A stretch of DNA of 64,000 bases from Kiloniellaceae bacterium (GTDB lineage Bacteria; Pseudomonadota; Alphaproteobacteria; Kiloniellales; J153): the NCBI GenBank assembly GCA_021776095.1, contig JAJFGO010000066.1, forward strand, positions 1 to 64,000, given 5' to 3'. Shown piece after piece: positions 28,202 through 37,452 of the stretch. Position numbers and translations under genes: made by a program. The stretch's first letter is position 1, and every line of letters begins with the position of its first letter. The notes beneath the pieces were generated by a model. The model had not been told where the DNA came from, made no database searches, and saw nothing but the letters and a program-made list of their open reading frames with translations.

Positions 28202-28229
28202 GGAGGGCCGGGCGCGTGCCTGGCCCTCC
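28202..28229 (+). terminator. Strong hairpin after the solute-binding protein gene
   Basis: GGAGGGCCGGGC (28202-28213) pairs with GCCTGGCCCTCC (28218-28229) across a GCGT loop. The twelve-base stem has one G-U pair. No thymine run follows. In this position it probably protects the upstream message or partially terminates, giving more binding protein than permease, as is common in transporter operons. The structure is seen; the effect is inference. Confidence 0.5.
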
Positions 28230-28271
28230 ACCCGCCGTCTCGCGTTAGCACCCAGGACTGGGGAGGACGCC

Positions 28272-28898
28272 ATGCCCGAACACATGGTCCAAGAAGTGCG
28301 TTCGGCCAAAACCCGGCGCAAGATACTGACGGCGACCCTGGATAGCATTTTCGAGGACGGTTTCCAGAGAGCCTCCACCACCGAGATCGTCCGACGGGCT
28401 GGGGTTTCGCGCGGCGCCCTGCTGCACCACTATCCGACCAAGGAAAAATTGATCGCCGCCGCGGTCCAACATCTGCTCGAAACCGAGATCGCCGATATCC
28501 GGCGGGTTGCCGGCGCCTATGCCGAGAAGCAATTGACCATCGACGATTTTATCGATGACATGTGGCGGCGCTTCTCCGGCCGCTTGTTTATGATTACCAT
28601 CGACTTTCTCGCCAGCGCCCGGACCGATGAGAAGCTGAGAGAGGCCGTAATGCCGGTTAGCCTGCAATTTCATCGGTCCTTGAACGAAATCTGGTCTCAG
28701 TTCTTCGTCAACAAGACCGTGGCGCCGCAAAAAATCCAGGTCCTGCTCAACGCCACTTTGTGCCTGATGCGGGGGATGGGCATTCAGACCATTGTCCGCA
28801 AGGACCCGCAGTATTTCATGGAAATGCAGGAAACCTGGAAGGACGTGCTGCGCGCGCTCTTGTCCGAAGAGGCCTTGCGCCGAGACAAGACGGCTTAG
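28272..28898 (+). CDS. TetR/AcrR family transcriptional regulator
   Basis: A 208-residue regulator. The N-terminal helix-turn-helix covers about residues 12-58 (ILTATLDSIFEDGFQRASTT, VRRAGVSRGALLHHYPTKEKL). The C-terminal ligand domain is helical and not recognisable. GGGGAGG precedes the ATG. It lies between the TRAP receptor and its permease genes, and an 18-bp palindrome of TetR-operator type overlaps the promoter ahead of the amidohydrolase. It is therefore probably the local repressor, released by the transported compound or a product of it. Confidence 0.9.
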   Translation: MPEHMVQEVRSAKTRRKILTATLDSIFEDGFQRASTTEIVRRAGVSRGALLHHYPTKEKLIAAAVQHLLETEIADIRRVAGAYAEKQLTIDDFIDDMWRRFSGRLFMITIDFLASARTDEKLREAVMPVSLQFHRSLNEIWSQFFVNKTVAPQKIQVLLNATLCLMRGMGIQTIVRKDPQYFMEMQETWKDVLRALLSEEALRRDKTA

Positions 28899-28905
28899 CC
28901 TCGAA

Positions 28906-29460
28906 ATGACCGGCAACCTGGACCCTGAATCGTCGAAGCCACGCGCGATGGAACGCGTCGTCCAATGGCTCGCGCGGGCCCAGATGTTTTTGACCGGTAT
29001 CTTTCTGGTCTTGATGATGGTTCATGTCACGGCCGACGTGGCGATGAAGTATCTGTTCAACGCCCCCATCGTCGGTACCTTGGAAACAGTCTCCTACTAC
29101 TACATGGTGTCGGTGGTTTTCCTGCCCTTGGCGATGATCGAGTTGCGCCAGGAACATGTCGTCGTCGACCTTCTGTTTCGCAAGTTTCCGGCCGCTTTAC
29201 AGACCGCCGTTTACCTGCTCGGTGTGATCGTCGCACTGACCTACTTCGGCATGATGACCTATCAAACCTTGATCGATGCCCTGAAGGCGACGTCGGAAAA
29301 GGAAACCGTCATGGCGAATTTCCTGTTCTACGTCTGGCCGAGCCGCTGGGGCCTGCCCATCGGCATCGGCAGCCTGATGCTCGCCATCGCCCTGAACGCC
29401 GTGAAGGTCATGGCGACCGGCGTAATTCCGGAACCCGACGATCAGCAGGAAGGCATCTGA
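28906..29460 (+). CDS. TRAP transporter small permease (DctQ type)
   Basis: From the ATG at 28906 (MTGNLDPESSKPRAMERVVQ) 184 residues with four membrane segments, as expected for DctQ proteins. The family signature LETVSYYYMVSVVFLPLAMI is present. It starts eight bases after the TetR stop and overlaps the next gene by one base. It forms the membrane complex with the large permease. Confidence 0.88.
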   Translation: MTGNLDPESSKPRAMERVVQWLARAQMFLTGIFLVLMMVHVTADVAMKYLFNAPIVGTLETVSYYYMVSVVFLPLAMIELRQEHVVVDLLFRKFPAALQTAVYLLGVIVALTYFGMMTYQTLIDALKATSEKETVMANFLFYVWPSRWGLPIGIGSLMLAIALNAVKVMATGVIPEPDDQQEGI

Positions 29461-30773
29461 TGGGTCCGACCGAAATTGGTGTCGCCGGAATCGCCGTGGC
29501 CTTGCTGTTGATCGCACTGCGCGTGCCCATCGCCGTCGCCCTGGGCCTGGTCTCGATTATCGGCATCATGTTTCTGACCAATGTGCGTGCCGGCTGGGGC
29601 ATCATTTCCGCGGTCCCCTTCAATTTCATCGGCAACTGGGCCCTGACCGCGGTGCCGATGTTCTTGATGATGGGCTACACCTGCACCACCACGGGCATGA
29701 CCAAGGGGCTGTTCCGCGCCATGCGGATCTTCTTGGCCCGACTGCCCGGCGGCCTGGCGGTCACCGGGGTCGCTGCCAGCGCCTTGTTTGCCTCCGCCTC
29801 CGGGTCCAGCGTCGCGACCGCGTCCGCCATGGCCCGGATCGCCGTGCCCGAGATGCTGCGCCATAACTATGCACCGTCCCTGGCCAGCGGCGTGATCGCG
29901 GCCTCGGGAACCCTCGGTTCTCTGATACCGCCGAGCATTCTCATGGTGCTTTACGGGATCTATGCCGAAGTTTCCATCGGCAAGCTGTTCATGGCCGGTT
30001 TCCTGCCCGGTTTGGTTTCGGCGCTGCTCTACATGGCCATGATCGTGGTCCGGGCCAAACTCAACCCGGAATTGGCCGGGCGCACGGACGAACGCTATAG
30101 CCTGAAGGAAAAGCTGGAGTCTATTCGCGACGTTTGGCCGCTGCCGGTCCTGATCTTTTGCGTCCTCGGCGGTATTTTCATGGGTTTCTTCTCCCCTACC
30201 GAGGCTGGGGCTATCGGCGCCTCGGTTGCCGTGCTGATTGCGATAGCTCGGCGCGCCATGACCTGGGTTGCCTTCAAGCAGGCCCTGACCTATACCGCGG
30301 TCGGTACCTCGAGTATCTTCATCATCCTGGTCGGAACCCTGTTCTTCACCCGCTTTCTAGCCTTAAGCGGCTTGCCCATGATGCTGGCGGAGACCGTATT
30401 ATCGATCACTGCGGGCAGCCAGATTCTCATCATTCTCGGCGCCGCGGTAATCTATGTAGTCCTTGGCATGTTCGTGGAGCCGATCGGCCTGCTGCTCTTG
30501 ACCCTGCCGATCATTCTGCCCCTGGTCTCGGGTGCGGGAATGGATTTGATCTGGTTCGGCATCATCGTCATTAAGCTCTTGGAGATCGGCCTGATCACGC
30601 CGCCGATCGGTTTGAATGTTTATGTCATCAAGGGCGCACTCGGCAATCAGGTCTCGTTGCAGGATATTTTCCGTGGGGTCGGCTGGTTTATGGTCATGGA
30701 CGTGGTGGCGCTGGTCATCATCGTGGCATTCCCAGCCTTGTCCCTGTGGCTGCCGGCGGTGATGTGGGAATAA
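29460..30773 (+). CDS. TRAP transporter large permease (DctM type)
   Basis: The channel-forming subunit, 437 residues with about twelve membrane segments, starting MGPTEIGVAGIAVALLLIAL. Typical DctM segments are FASASGSSVATASAM, GVIAASGTLGSLIPPSILMV, GFFSPTEAGAIGA and GLITPPIGLNVYVIKG. The start codon overlaps the DctQ stop (TGATG), so translation is coupled. It couples sodium entry to uptake of the solute captured by the periplasmic receptor. Confidence 0.95.
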   Translation: MGPTEIGVAGIAVALLLIALRVPIAVALGLVSIIGIMFLTNVRAGWGIISAVPFNFIGNWALTAVPMFLMMGYTCTTTGMTKGLFRAMRIFLARLPGGLAVTGVAASALFASASGSSVATASAMARIAVPEMLRHNYAPSLASGVIAASGTLGSLIPPSILMVLYGIYAEVSIGKLFMAGFLPGLVSALLYMAMIVVRAKLNPELAGRTDERYSLKEKLESIRDVWPLPVLIFCVLGGIFMGFFSPTEAGAIGASVAVLIAIARRAMTWVAFKQALTYTAVGTSSIFIILVGTLFFTRFLALSGLPMMLAETVLSITAGSQILIILGAAVIYVVLGMFVEPIGLLLLTLPIILPLVSGAGMDLIWFGIIVIKLLEIGLITPPIGLNVYVIKGALGNQVSLQDIFRGVGWFMVMDVVALVIIVAFPALSLWLPAVMWE

Positions 30774-30777
30774 GCGG

Positions 30778-31302
30778 CTAACCTGGCCGTCTGTCTCGGC
30801 GCGCGAGCACGATCAGCCGGCGCACCCCCAGCATGGACAACACGACGGCGGCGGTGAAGACGTAGAGGCCCAGGTGGGTGCTGACCTGACCGATCAGGGA
30901 CACTTGGATCGCGGCGATGGTGAGCGCGGCCAGGAAGACGTCGAGCATTGACCAGCGGCCCAAGACCTCCAAGCGGTCCAGCTTGGTGTGCAGGGCTGCC
31001 GAGCGGGCATCGGCCCCATACCACAGCCAGAGTGCGGTTATCAGCTTGAGTGCGGGAAACAGGACTGAAAAGACCGCGACCACCACGCAGAGCATGATTT
31101 GCTCTTCACGCCAAAGTACCGCGATGACATCCAGGATCGAGATCCGCTCGGCGAAAAAGACCAGCCGGCTGATGGTCATGAGGGGCAGGGTCCAACCCGC
31201 GATCAGCATCAGGCCGAGGACCGCCATCCCGGGCCCAAGCAGGCGGTCGGCGCCGGTGGCGCGGGCGGCGAGAGAGTTGGGATGGGGCAGGCCGGAAGCC
31301 AT
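30778..31302 (-). CDS. Paraquat-inducible protein A (PqiA) domain membrane protein
   Basis: Read from the ATG at 31302 (MASGLPHPNSLAARATG), about 174 residues with four predicted membrane segments. The pattern LGLMLIAGWTLPLMTISRLV, FPALKLITALWLWY and LGRWSMLDVFLAALTIAAIQ matches one PqiA/YebS-type domain. Two-domain PqiA and LetA proteins act with MCE proteins in envelope lipid transport; single-domain forms such as this are less studied. A TTG at 31365 would extend it. It is convergent with the TRAP genes and divergent from hisZ. Confidence 0.8.
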   Translation of the reverse strand: MASGLPHPNSLAARATGADRLLGPGMAVLGLMLIAGWTLPLMTISRLVFFAERISILDVIAVLWREEQIMLCVVVAVFSVLFPALKLITALWLWYGADARSAALHTKLDRLEVLGRWSMLDVFLAALTIAAIQVSLIGQVSTHLGLYVFTAAVVLSMLGVRRLIVLARRDRRPG

Positions 31303-31482
31303 ACGGGGTGCCAACGGTTCCGGGGCTGAAAAAGGGCGCGCAAGATAGCAACGCGGGCCCGCCAAGGCGAGCCCGGGACCGTTTCATGGCCTTCGGCCCG
31401 GATTCCGGTTTGAGTTTTCGGAGAAAATCGCTTTACTAGCGCCCGTTCCAACCCTCGCTGAGAGAAAGAGCCCATCCCGGCC

Positions 31483-32640
31483 ATGACGACCGCTGGAGAA
31501 AAGGCCTTGCTGCCGGCCGGATTCGCCGACGGCCTGCCGCCCTTCGCTGCCCAGGAGGCGGCCGTGGTCGAGCGCCTGATCGCCTGCTTCGCGGCCCAGG
31601 GCTACGAGCGGGTCAAACCGCCCCTGCTGGAATTCGAGGATACCCTCTTGGCCGGCGCAGGCGACGATGTGGCGCGTCAGACCTTCCGCCTGATGGACCC
31701 GCTCAGCCGCCGCATGATGGGCCTGCGCGCCGATATGACGCCGCAGGTCGCGCGCATCGCTGCGACCCGCCTGCTCAATGCGGCCCGACCCCTGCGGGTG
31801 TGTTATGGCGGCCAGGTCCTGCAGATTACAGGCAGCCAATTGCGCCCGGAACGCCAATTTGGTCAGGTCGGGGTCGAACTGATCGGGGCGCCGTACGAAC
31901 GTGCGGACGCCGAGGTCGTGCTGCTCGCCGCCGAGGCTTTGGCCGCGGTCGGTGTCGAGCGGCTTTCGGTCGATTTAAACCTGCCGCGCTTGGTCGGCGA
32001 CCTGGCCGCCGAACTGGGCGTGGGCAAGCCCGATATCGTCAAGCTGCGTCAGGCGCTCGACCGTAAGGATGTCTCGGCGGTAACATCGATCGCCGGTGGC
32101 CAAGCGGCCCCCTTTACCGCCATGTTGCGCGCCGCGGGGCCGGCCCCGGCGGCCTTGGAGGCCATGGCCCGGATTAAGATGTCAGCCACCTTGGGCGCGG
32201 AGGTCGCGCGCCTGCGAAGGGTGGTCGAGCTGATCGGCGCCGCCGCGCCTGATCTAACCCTGACCATCGATCCGGCCGAGCATCGCGGCCTCGAGTACCA
32301 CACCGGGATCAGCTTCATCGTCTTCGCCCGCGGCGTACGTGGCGAGTTGGGCCGGGGCGGACGCTACAACGCCGGCGATGACGGCGAGGAGGCGAAATCC
32401 TCAACCGGATTCACCCTTTATATGGACAGCGTGTTGCGCGCCTTGCCCAAACCGGAGGGCGCGCGCCGCTTGTACTTGCCTGCCGATTGCCCGCCCGCGC
32501 GCGCGCGCGACCTGCGGGCCGAAGGCTGGGTTACCCTGGCCGGCCTGGACGATGGCGCGGCAACTCGAGCCGAGGCACAGCGGCTGGGCTGCAGTCACGT
32601 TCTTCTGGAAGACCGTATTGTGGAACTGGGTGGTATCTAG
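31483..32640 (+). CDS. hisZ: ATP phosphoribosyltransferase regulatory subunit
   Basis: A class II aminoacyl-tRNA-synthetase-like paralogue of HisRS, 385 residues, that lacks tRNA charging and instead regulates short-form HisG in histidine synthesis. Visible are the motif 2-like region LRVCYGGQVLQITGSQLRPERQFGQVGVELIGA, RADMTPQVARIAATRL, and GLEYHTGISFIVFARG. HisG is not in the window. A weak promoter, TTGAGT at 31410 and TTACTA at 31433, lies upstream. purA starts four bases after its stop. Confidence 0.92.
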   Translation: MTTAGEKALLPAGFADGLPPFAAQEAAVVERLIACFAAQGYERVKPPLLEFEDTLLAGAGDDVARQTFRLMDPLSRRMMGLRADMTPQVARIAATRLLNAARPLRVCYGGQVLQITGSQLRPERQFGQVGVELIGAPYERADAEVVLLAAEALAAVGVERLSVDLNLPRLVGDLAAELGVGKPDIVKLRQALDRKDVSAVTSIAGGQAAPFTAMLRAAGPAPAALEAMARIKMSATLGAEVARLRRVVELIGAAAPDLTLTIDPAEHRGLEYHTGISFIVFARGVRGELGRGGRYNAGDDGEEAKSSTGFTLYMDSVLRALPKPEGARRLYLPADCPPARARDLRAEGWVTLAGLDDGAATRAEAQRLGCSHVLLEDRIVELGGI

Positions 32641-32643
32641 ACT

Positions 32644-33936
32644 ATGGCGAACGTAGTGGTGGTTGGCTCTCAATGGGGCGACGAGGGCAAAGGCAAGATC
32701 GTCGATTGGCTGTCGGAGCGCGCCGATGTGGTCGTGCGATTCCAGGGCGGCCACAACGCCGGTCACACCCTGGTCATCGACGGCACGACCTACAAGTTGT
32801 CGCTGCTCCCGTCCGGCGTGGTGCGCCCGGGCAAGCTGTCCATCATTGGCAATGGCGTGGTGGTTGATCCCTGGGCGCTGGTCGAGGAACTGGAGAGGGT
32901 TCGCGCGCTGGGCGTGAACCTGACCCCGGAAACCCTATGCATCGCGGAGAACGCGGCCCTGATCCTGCCCTCCCATGGCGCGGTCGACCGGGCGCGGGAA
33001 GCTGCCCAGGGCGGCAGCGCGATCGGCACCACCGGGCGCGGCATCGGCCCAGCCTACGAGGACAAGGTCGGACGGCGTGCCGTGCGTCTGTGCGACTTGG
33101 CGGACGAGGACGCATTGCGCGAGCGTCTCGACGCCTTGCTGCTGCATCACAACGCGATCCTGCGCGGCTTGGGGGAGGCGGAATTTCCCGCCGAGGAGGT
33201 CATGGCGCAATTGCGCGAGGTGGCGCCCAAGGTACTGCCCTTCGCCGAGCGGACCTGGCAGTGCCTCTACGATGCGCGCAAGGCGGGCCGGCGCATTTTG
33301 TTCGAGGGTGCGCAAGGCGCCATGCTGGATGTCGACCACGGCACCTACCCCTATGTCACTTCATCCAACACCGTCGCTGGCCAAGCCGCTGCCGGGGCCG
33401 GTGTCGGGCCCGCCGCGATCGACTACGTGCTGGGCATTACCAAGGCCTATACCACGCGGGTCGGTGCCGGGCCGTTTCCGACCGAACTGAACGACGATAC
33501 CGGCGTGCTTTTGGGCGAACGCGGGCGCGAGTTCGGCACCGTGACCGGGCGGCGTCGGCGGTGCGGCTGGTTCGACGCCGTCCTAGTGCGCCAAGCCTCG
33601 CGCATCGGCCAGATCGACGGCATTGCCTTGACCAAGCTGGACGTGCTGGACGGCTTGCCGGAGCTCAAGGTCTGCGTCGGTTATCGGATCGACAGGCGCG
33701 ATTACGACCACCTGCCGGCTCTGCCGTCCCTGCAGGCGCGCGCCGAGCCGGTTTACGAGACCCTGGAGGGTTGGAGCGAAAGCACGCGCGGCGCGCGTAC
33801 TTGGGCCGACCTGCCCGCCACCGCGGTCAAATACATCCGCCGGGTCGAGGAACTGATCGAGGTTCCCGTCGCCCTGCTGTCGACCAGCCCCGAACGCGCC
33901 GACACGATCTTGGTACGCGATCCCTTCGCCGACTAA
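32644..33936 (+). CDS. purA: Adenylosuccinate synthetase
   Basis: GTP-dependent joining of IMP and aspartate, the first step from IMP to AMP. 430 residues. All signatures are present: [30 protein letters not shown], the catalytic GIGPAYEDK region, [23 protein letters not shown] and [11 protein letters not shown]. It follows hisZ by four bases in an arrangement seen in many Rhodospirillales. It completes the AMP branch with purB at 7828. Confidence 0.97.
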   Translation: MANVVVVGSQWGDEGKGKIVDWLSERADVVVRFQGGHNAGHTLVIDGTTYKLSLLPSGVVRPGKLSIIGNGVVVDPWALVEELERVRALGVNLTPETLCIAENAALILPSHGAVDRAREAAQGGSAIGTTGRGIGPAYEDKVGRRAVRLCDLADEDALRERLDALLLHHNAILRGLGEAEFPAEEVMAQLREVAPKVLPFAERTWQCLYDARKAGRRILFEGAQGAMLDVDHGTYPYVTSSNTVAGQAAAGAGVGPAAIDYVLGITKAYTTRVGAGPFPTELNDDTGVLLGERGREFGTVTGRRRRCGWFDAVLVRQASRIGQIDGIALTKLDVLDGLPELKVCVGYRIDRRDYDHLPALPSLQARAEPVYETLEGWSESTRGARTWADLPATAVKYIRRVEELIEVPVALLSTSPERADTILVRDPFAD

Positions 33937-33945
33937 CCGGGGGTC

Positions 33946-34338
33946 CTACAGCCGCTTACCGGACAGCAGAGCGGAAGGCGAACGGTAGCCGTCGCTGGGC
34001 ACAACCCAGATGATGCTATCCGGTCCGTCGGAAAAGATGTTGTAACAGTCCCAGCCCGAACCTTGCCACCAAGAGCAGTACTGGTTCTTGGCCGGATCGG
34101 TCTTCCATTTGCCCTCAGATGCCGGCGAGCCTTCGGCGACATAGGTGGTTGCGCCGTCCTTGGCAAAATATTGCTTGAAGGGGGTGCCCTTCCAATTGCC
34201 GTTCACGGTGTTTCCGGCTAGAGCAGCCTCGATCTCGGCCGCGCTTAGCTGCCGCTCCCCGGCCGATGCCGGGGCGCCGATGGCTGCTAGACTCAGGGCG
34301 CCCACCATAGCGGCGGTTGCGAGAAGGTGTCGAAGCAT
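33946..34338 (-). CDS. Secreted hypothetical protein (130 aa)
   Basis: From the ATG at 34338 (MLRHLLATAAMVGALSLAAI) the protein has a clear signal peptide ending APASA-GE. The mature part of about 105 residues has a conserved-looking layout: LSAAEIEAALAGNTVNGNWK, an FKQYFAKDGATTYVAEG strand and a CSWWQGSGWDCYNIF segment with two cysteines likely to form a disulfide. It resembles small periplasmic proteins of unknown function common in Alphaproteobacteria. GGAG eight bases ahead supports this start over two upstream ones. It is convergent with purA. Confidence 0.7.
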   Translation of the reverse strand: MLRHLLATAAMVGALSLAAIGAPASAGERQLSAAEIEAALAGNTVNGNWKGTPFKQYFAKDGATTYVAEGSPASEGKWKTDPAKNQYCSWWQGSGWDCYNIFSDGPDSIIWVVPSDGYRSPSALLSGKRL

Positions 34339-34508
34339 GGGATTCTCCATCCAGAGGTCGCGCAACTAAGTAGCGCCGAGTGCCGCGCGTGGCCGCGCAA
34401 AACACGATTCAGGCAGACTTGAAGCCCACGATCAAGCGCGCCCGGCCCAGCTGCCCGGCCGAAATCGTCACTTCACGAATATTTGAACTTGGAGAGGCCT
34501 CCGCCGGG

Positions 34509-36071
34509 TCAGGCTGCGGCCTCGGGCTTGGCGGTACTGTCCCGATAAACGGTCTCACCGCTGGTATTGTCGACACCATGCAGCGACACATCGTAGCCCC
34601 ACAGGCGACGAATGTGTTTGAGCACCTCGGCGCGGTTCTTCTCGGCCAGGGGAATGCCGTCGCGCACGATGTGTTGTAGGCACAATTGCCGGTCGCCACG
34701 CAGGTCCAGATCGACGACCTGGATGTTTGGCTCGATCATGCCCAGGTCGAAATTCCGGGAGATTGTGCGCCGGACGTTTTCATAGCCGCGCTCGTCGTGG
34801 ATCGAGGAGACCGTGTAGTAATCGTCCTTTTCGCTATCGCTGAGGACGAAAAGGCGCATCTTGCGGATCAGATGCGGGCTGAGGAACTGTTGGATGAAGG
34901 ATTCGTCGCGGTGGTTGGCCCAGGCGTCGCGCAAGGTGCCGCGCCAATCCCCGTTGCCGGCGATATCGGGCAGCCAACGTTTGTCTTCTTCGGTCGGCTC
35001 CGTGCAGATGCGGCGGATGTCCTGCATCATCTCGAAGCCAAGCGCATAAGGGTTGATACCGCCATAGCGCGGGTCGTCGAAACTCGGCTGAAAGACGACG
35101 CTGGAATGGCTGTGCAGGATTTCCAGCATGGCGCCTTCGGTCAGCATCCCTTGGTCGTAGAGCTTGTTTACGATGTAGTAGTGAACGAAGGTCGCGCAGC
35201 CCTCGTTCATGACCTTGGTCTGCTTTTGCGGATAGAAGTACTGTGCGATCTTGCGCACGATATGCAGGATCTCGCGTTGCCAGGGCTCCAGGATCGGGCT
35301 GTTCTTCTCCAGGAAGTAAAGCAGGTTCTCTTCCGGCAGGCGTAGGCTTTTCTTGCGCTTGGCGATCTCGACCTCTGCCTCGCTCGGCTCGGCGCCGCAT
35401 TTCGGGCTGGGCAGGGTTCGCCAGAGATCGTTGAATGTGCGCTCTTCGTATTCTTGCCGCTTGCGGGCGCGCATCTGTTCCTTGTGGGGGGCACCGCGCG
35501 GTGTCCGCCGGTAGCGGAAGACACCGTGATCCATAAGCGCATGGGCCGCGTCGAGGACCTCCTCGACCGCCGCCGGGCCGTGCCGTTCCTCGCACTTGGC
35601 GATGAAGCCCTTGGCGAATTCCATGTAGTTCAGGATTGCCTCGGCGTCGGTCCACTGGCGGAACAGATAGTTGTTCTTGAAGAAATGATTGTGGCCGAAG
35701 GCGGCGTGCGCGGTCACCAGGGCCTGCATGGCCATGGTGTTTTCTTCCATGTGATAGCTGATGCAAGGCTTGGCGTTGATGACCAGTTCATAGGCGAGGC
35801 CACGGGCGCCTTTGCGGTACAGCTCTTCCTCGCGCACGAAGTGCTTGCCGAACGACCAGTGCTGATACATCAGCGGCATGCCGATCGAGGAATAGGCGTC
35901 CAGCATCTGTTCGGAGGAGATGATTTCGATCTGGTTCGGGTAGACGTTCAGGCCTAAATCGTTAATCGCGATCTCTTCGATCGCGTCGTAGGTCCGCGAC
36001 ATGGTATCGAAGGTCCAGTCCGAGCCTTCGAAGAGGAAAGAGCTCTTTTTCTTGGTCGCTTTCTTGGCCAT
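34509..36071 (-). CDS. SpoVR family protein
   Basis: About 520 residues from the ATG at 36071 (MAKKATKKKSSFLFEGSDWT). SpoVR signatures are present: the YPNQIEIISSEQMLDAYSSIGMP stretch, YHMEENTMAMQALVTAHAAFGHNHFFKNN, and EGCATFVHYYIVNKLYDQGM. The N-terminal lysine-rich stretch is additional. In Bacillus the homologue affects spore cortex; in Proteobacteria it is co-expressed with the PrkA kinase and DUF444 protein under starvation and stress, and its biochemical role is unsettled. It is third in that cluster here. The 170 bases downstream to the next gene hold nothing I recognise. Confidence 0.93.
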   Translation of the reverse strand: MAKKATKKKSSFLFEGSDWTFDTMSRTYDAIEEIAINDLGLNVYPNQIEIISSEQMLDAYSSIGMPLMYQHWSFGKHFVREEELYRKGARGLAYELVINAKPCISYHMEENTMAMQALVTAHAAFGHNHFFKNNYLFRQWTDAEAILNYMEFAKGFIAKCEERHGPAAVEEVLDAAHALMDHGVFRYRRTPRGAPHKEQMRARKRQEYEERTFNDLWRTLPSPKCGAEPSEAEVEIAKRKKSLRLPEENLLYFLEKNSPILEPWQREILHIVRKIAQYFYPQKQTKVMNEGCATFVHYYIVNKLYDQGMLTEGAMLEILHSHSSVVFQPSFDDPRYGGINPYALGFEMMQDIRRICTEPTEEDKRWLPDIAGNGDWRGTLRDAWANHRDESFIQQFLSPHLIRKMRLFVLSDSEKDDYYTVSSIHDERGYENVRRTISRNFDLGMIEPNIQVVDLDLRGDRQLCLQHIVRDGIPLAEKNRAEVLKHIRRLWGYDVSLHGVDNTSGETVYRDSTAKPEAAA

Positions 36072-36087
36072 GGCGGCGCTCCCCCCT

Positions 36088-37425
36088 TCAGGCCTTTGCC
36101 TTTTGGGGCGCGCCGGCGCCCTTGTTCTGTTTCGCGAAAAGCTCACGAAACACCGGATAGATATCGCCCGGTTGGGCGATGCGCTTGGCCTGGAAATTTT
36201 CCCAGCTTTGCCCAGCCTCCTGATAGGCGCGCCACAGGGCGGTGCCGTTGTCCGACGACCGGAAGATATCCGCCTCGCGCTCGTCCAGGATCTCCACATA
36301 GGCGTAATACTGGCACAGCGGCATGACCTCTTGGTCGAGCATGCGCACGCACTTCTCCGAATCGCCGGAGAAGTTGTCGCCGTCGGAGGCCTGGGCCGCG
36401 TAGATGTTCCATTCCTGGGTCGGATAACGCTCTTTGATGACCCGCAGCATTTCCTCCAGGGCCGTGCTGACCACCGTGCCGCCGGTTTCGCGACTGTAGA
36501 AAAAGGTGTCTTCGTCGACTTCCTGCGCCTCGTGGGTATGGCGAATGAAGACGATGTCGATCTTGTCGTAGCGGCGCTTGAGGAACAGGTGGAGCAGGAT
36601 GAAAAAGCGCTTCGCTAGGTCCTTTTCACGCTCGCCCATGGAGCCGGAAACGTCCATCAGGCAGAACATCACCGCCTTGGTATTGGGCAGCGCCTCGCGC
36701 TCGAAGCGGTTGAAGCGGATGTCCAGCGGGTCGATGAAAGGGACGATCTTGCGTTTGCGCAGCAGCCGGGCGAGGTCGTCCTGCAGGGCGTCCAGGCGCC
36801 GCGCGCGGGTGTCGTCATGGCCCGGCTGGCTTTCCAGCGCCTCGATCTTGGCCACGATCGCGTCTATATCGCTTTGTTTCGGGCGGTGCAGCGCGATGCG
36901 CCGGCCATAGCTGTTGCGCATGGTGCGCAGCACGTTGATGTTGGTCGGGGTTCCGGAAACCGTGTAGCCGGCCCGGCGCGGCTTGAAGGCAATCACTTCC
37001 TTCAGGTTGGTTTTCACTAGGTCGGGCAGCTCCAGGTCTTCGAAGAACAGCTCCAGGAACTCTTCGCGCGATAGGGTGAAGGAAAAATCGTCATTGCCTT
37101 CGCCGCTATCGGCGGCATCTTTGCCGCCGCTGCCGCCGCCGCCCTGCTTGGGTTTGGACAGGCGGTCGCCGCTGGTGAATTCCTTGTTACCGGTAAAGAC
37201 CTGGTCGCGCTTTCCGCCCCTGGGCGAATGATGAAATCTCGGTTCGCCGATGCCCTTGGTCGGCACGTTGACCACCTGGCGGCCGTCAACATCGGCGATG
37301 CTGCGGTCCTTGACCGACTGATTGATCACGTTCTTGAGCTGGGCGCGCGCCCGGCGCAGGAAGCGCTGGCGGTTGCTTAAGCTCTTGTCCTTGGGGTTGA
37401 GGCGCCGGTCGATGAAATTGGGCAT
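36088..37425 (-). CDS. YeaH/YhbH family protein (DUF444)
   Basis: 445 residues. The N-terminus PNFIDRRLNPKDKSLSNRQRFLRRARAQ is family-typical, followed by a low-complexity glycine-rich linker (KQGGGGSGGK). A von Willebrand A-like domain with a MIDAS motif, CLMDVSGSMGEREKD, lies near residue 265. These proteins act with the PrkA kinase in stationary-phase and stress responses in enterics and others. It sits 16 bases before the spoVR start. Confidence 0.92.
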   Translation of the reverse strand: MPNFIDRRLNPKDKSLSNRQRFLRRARAQLKNVINQSVKDRSIADVDGRQVVNVPTKGIGEPRFHHSPRGGKRDQVFTGNKEFTSGDRLSKPKQGGGGSGGKDAADSGEGNDDFSFTLSREEFLELFFEDLELPDLVKTNLKEVIAFKPRRAGYTVSGTPTNINVLRTMRNSYGRRIALHRPKQSDIDAIVAKIEALESQPGHDDTRARRLDALQDDLARLLRKRKIVPFIDPLDIRFNRFEREALPNTKAVMFCLMDVSGSMGEREKDLAKRFFILLHLFLKRRYDKIDIVFIRHTHEAQEVDEDTFFYSRETGGTVVSTALEEMLRVIKERYPTQEWNIYAAQASDGDNFSGDSEKCVRMLDQEVMPLCQYYAYVEILDEREADIFRSSDNGTALWRAYQEAGQSWENFQAKRIAQPGDIYPVFRELFAKQNKGAGAPQKAKA

Positions 37426-37452
37426 GCCTGTCCCTTGTGCGCTTTATGGATC

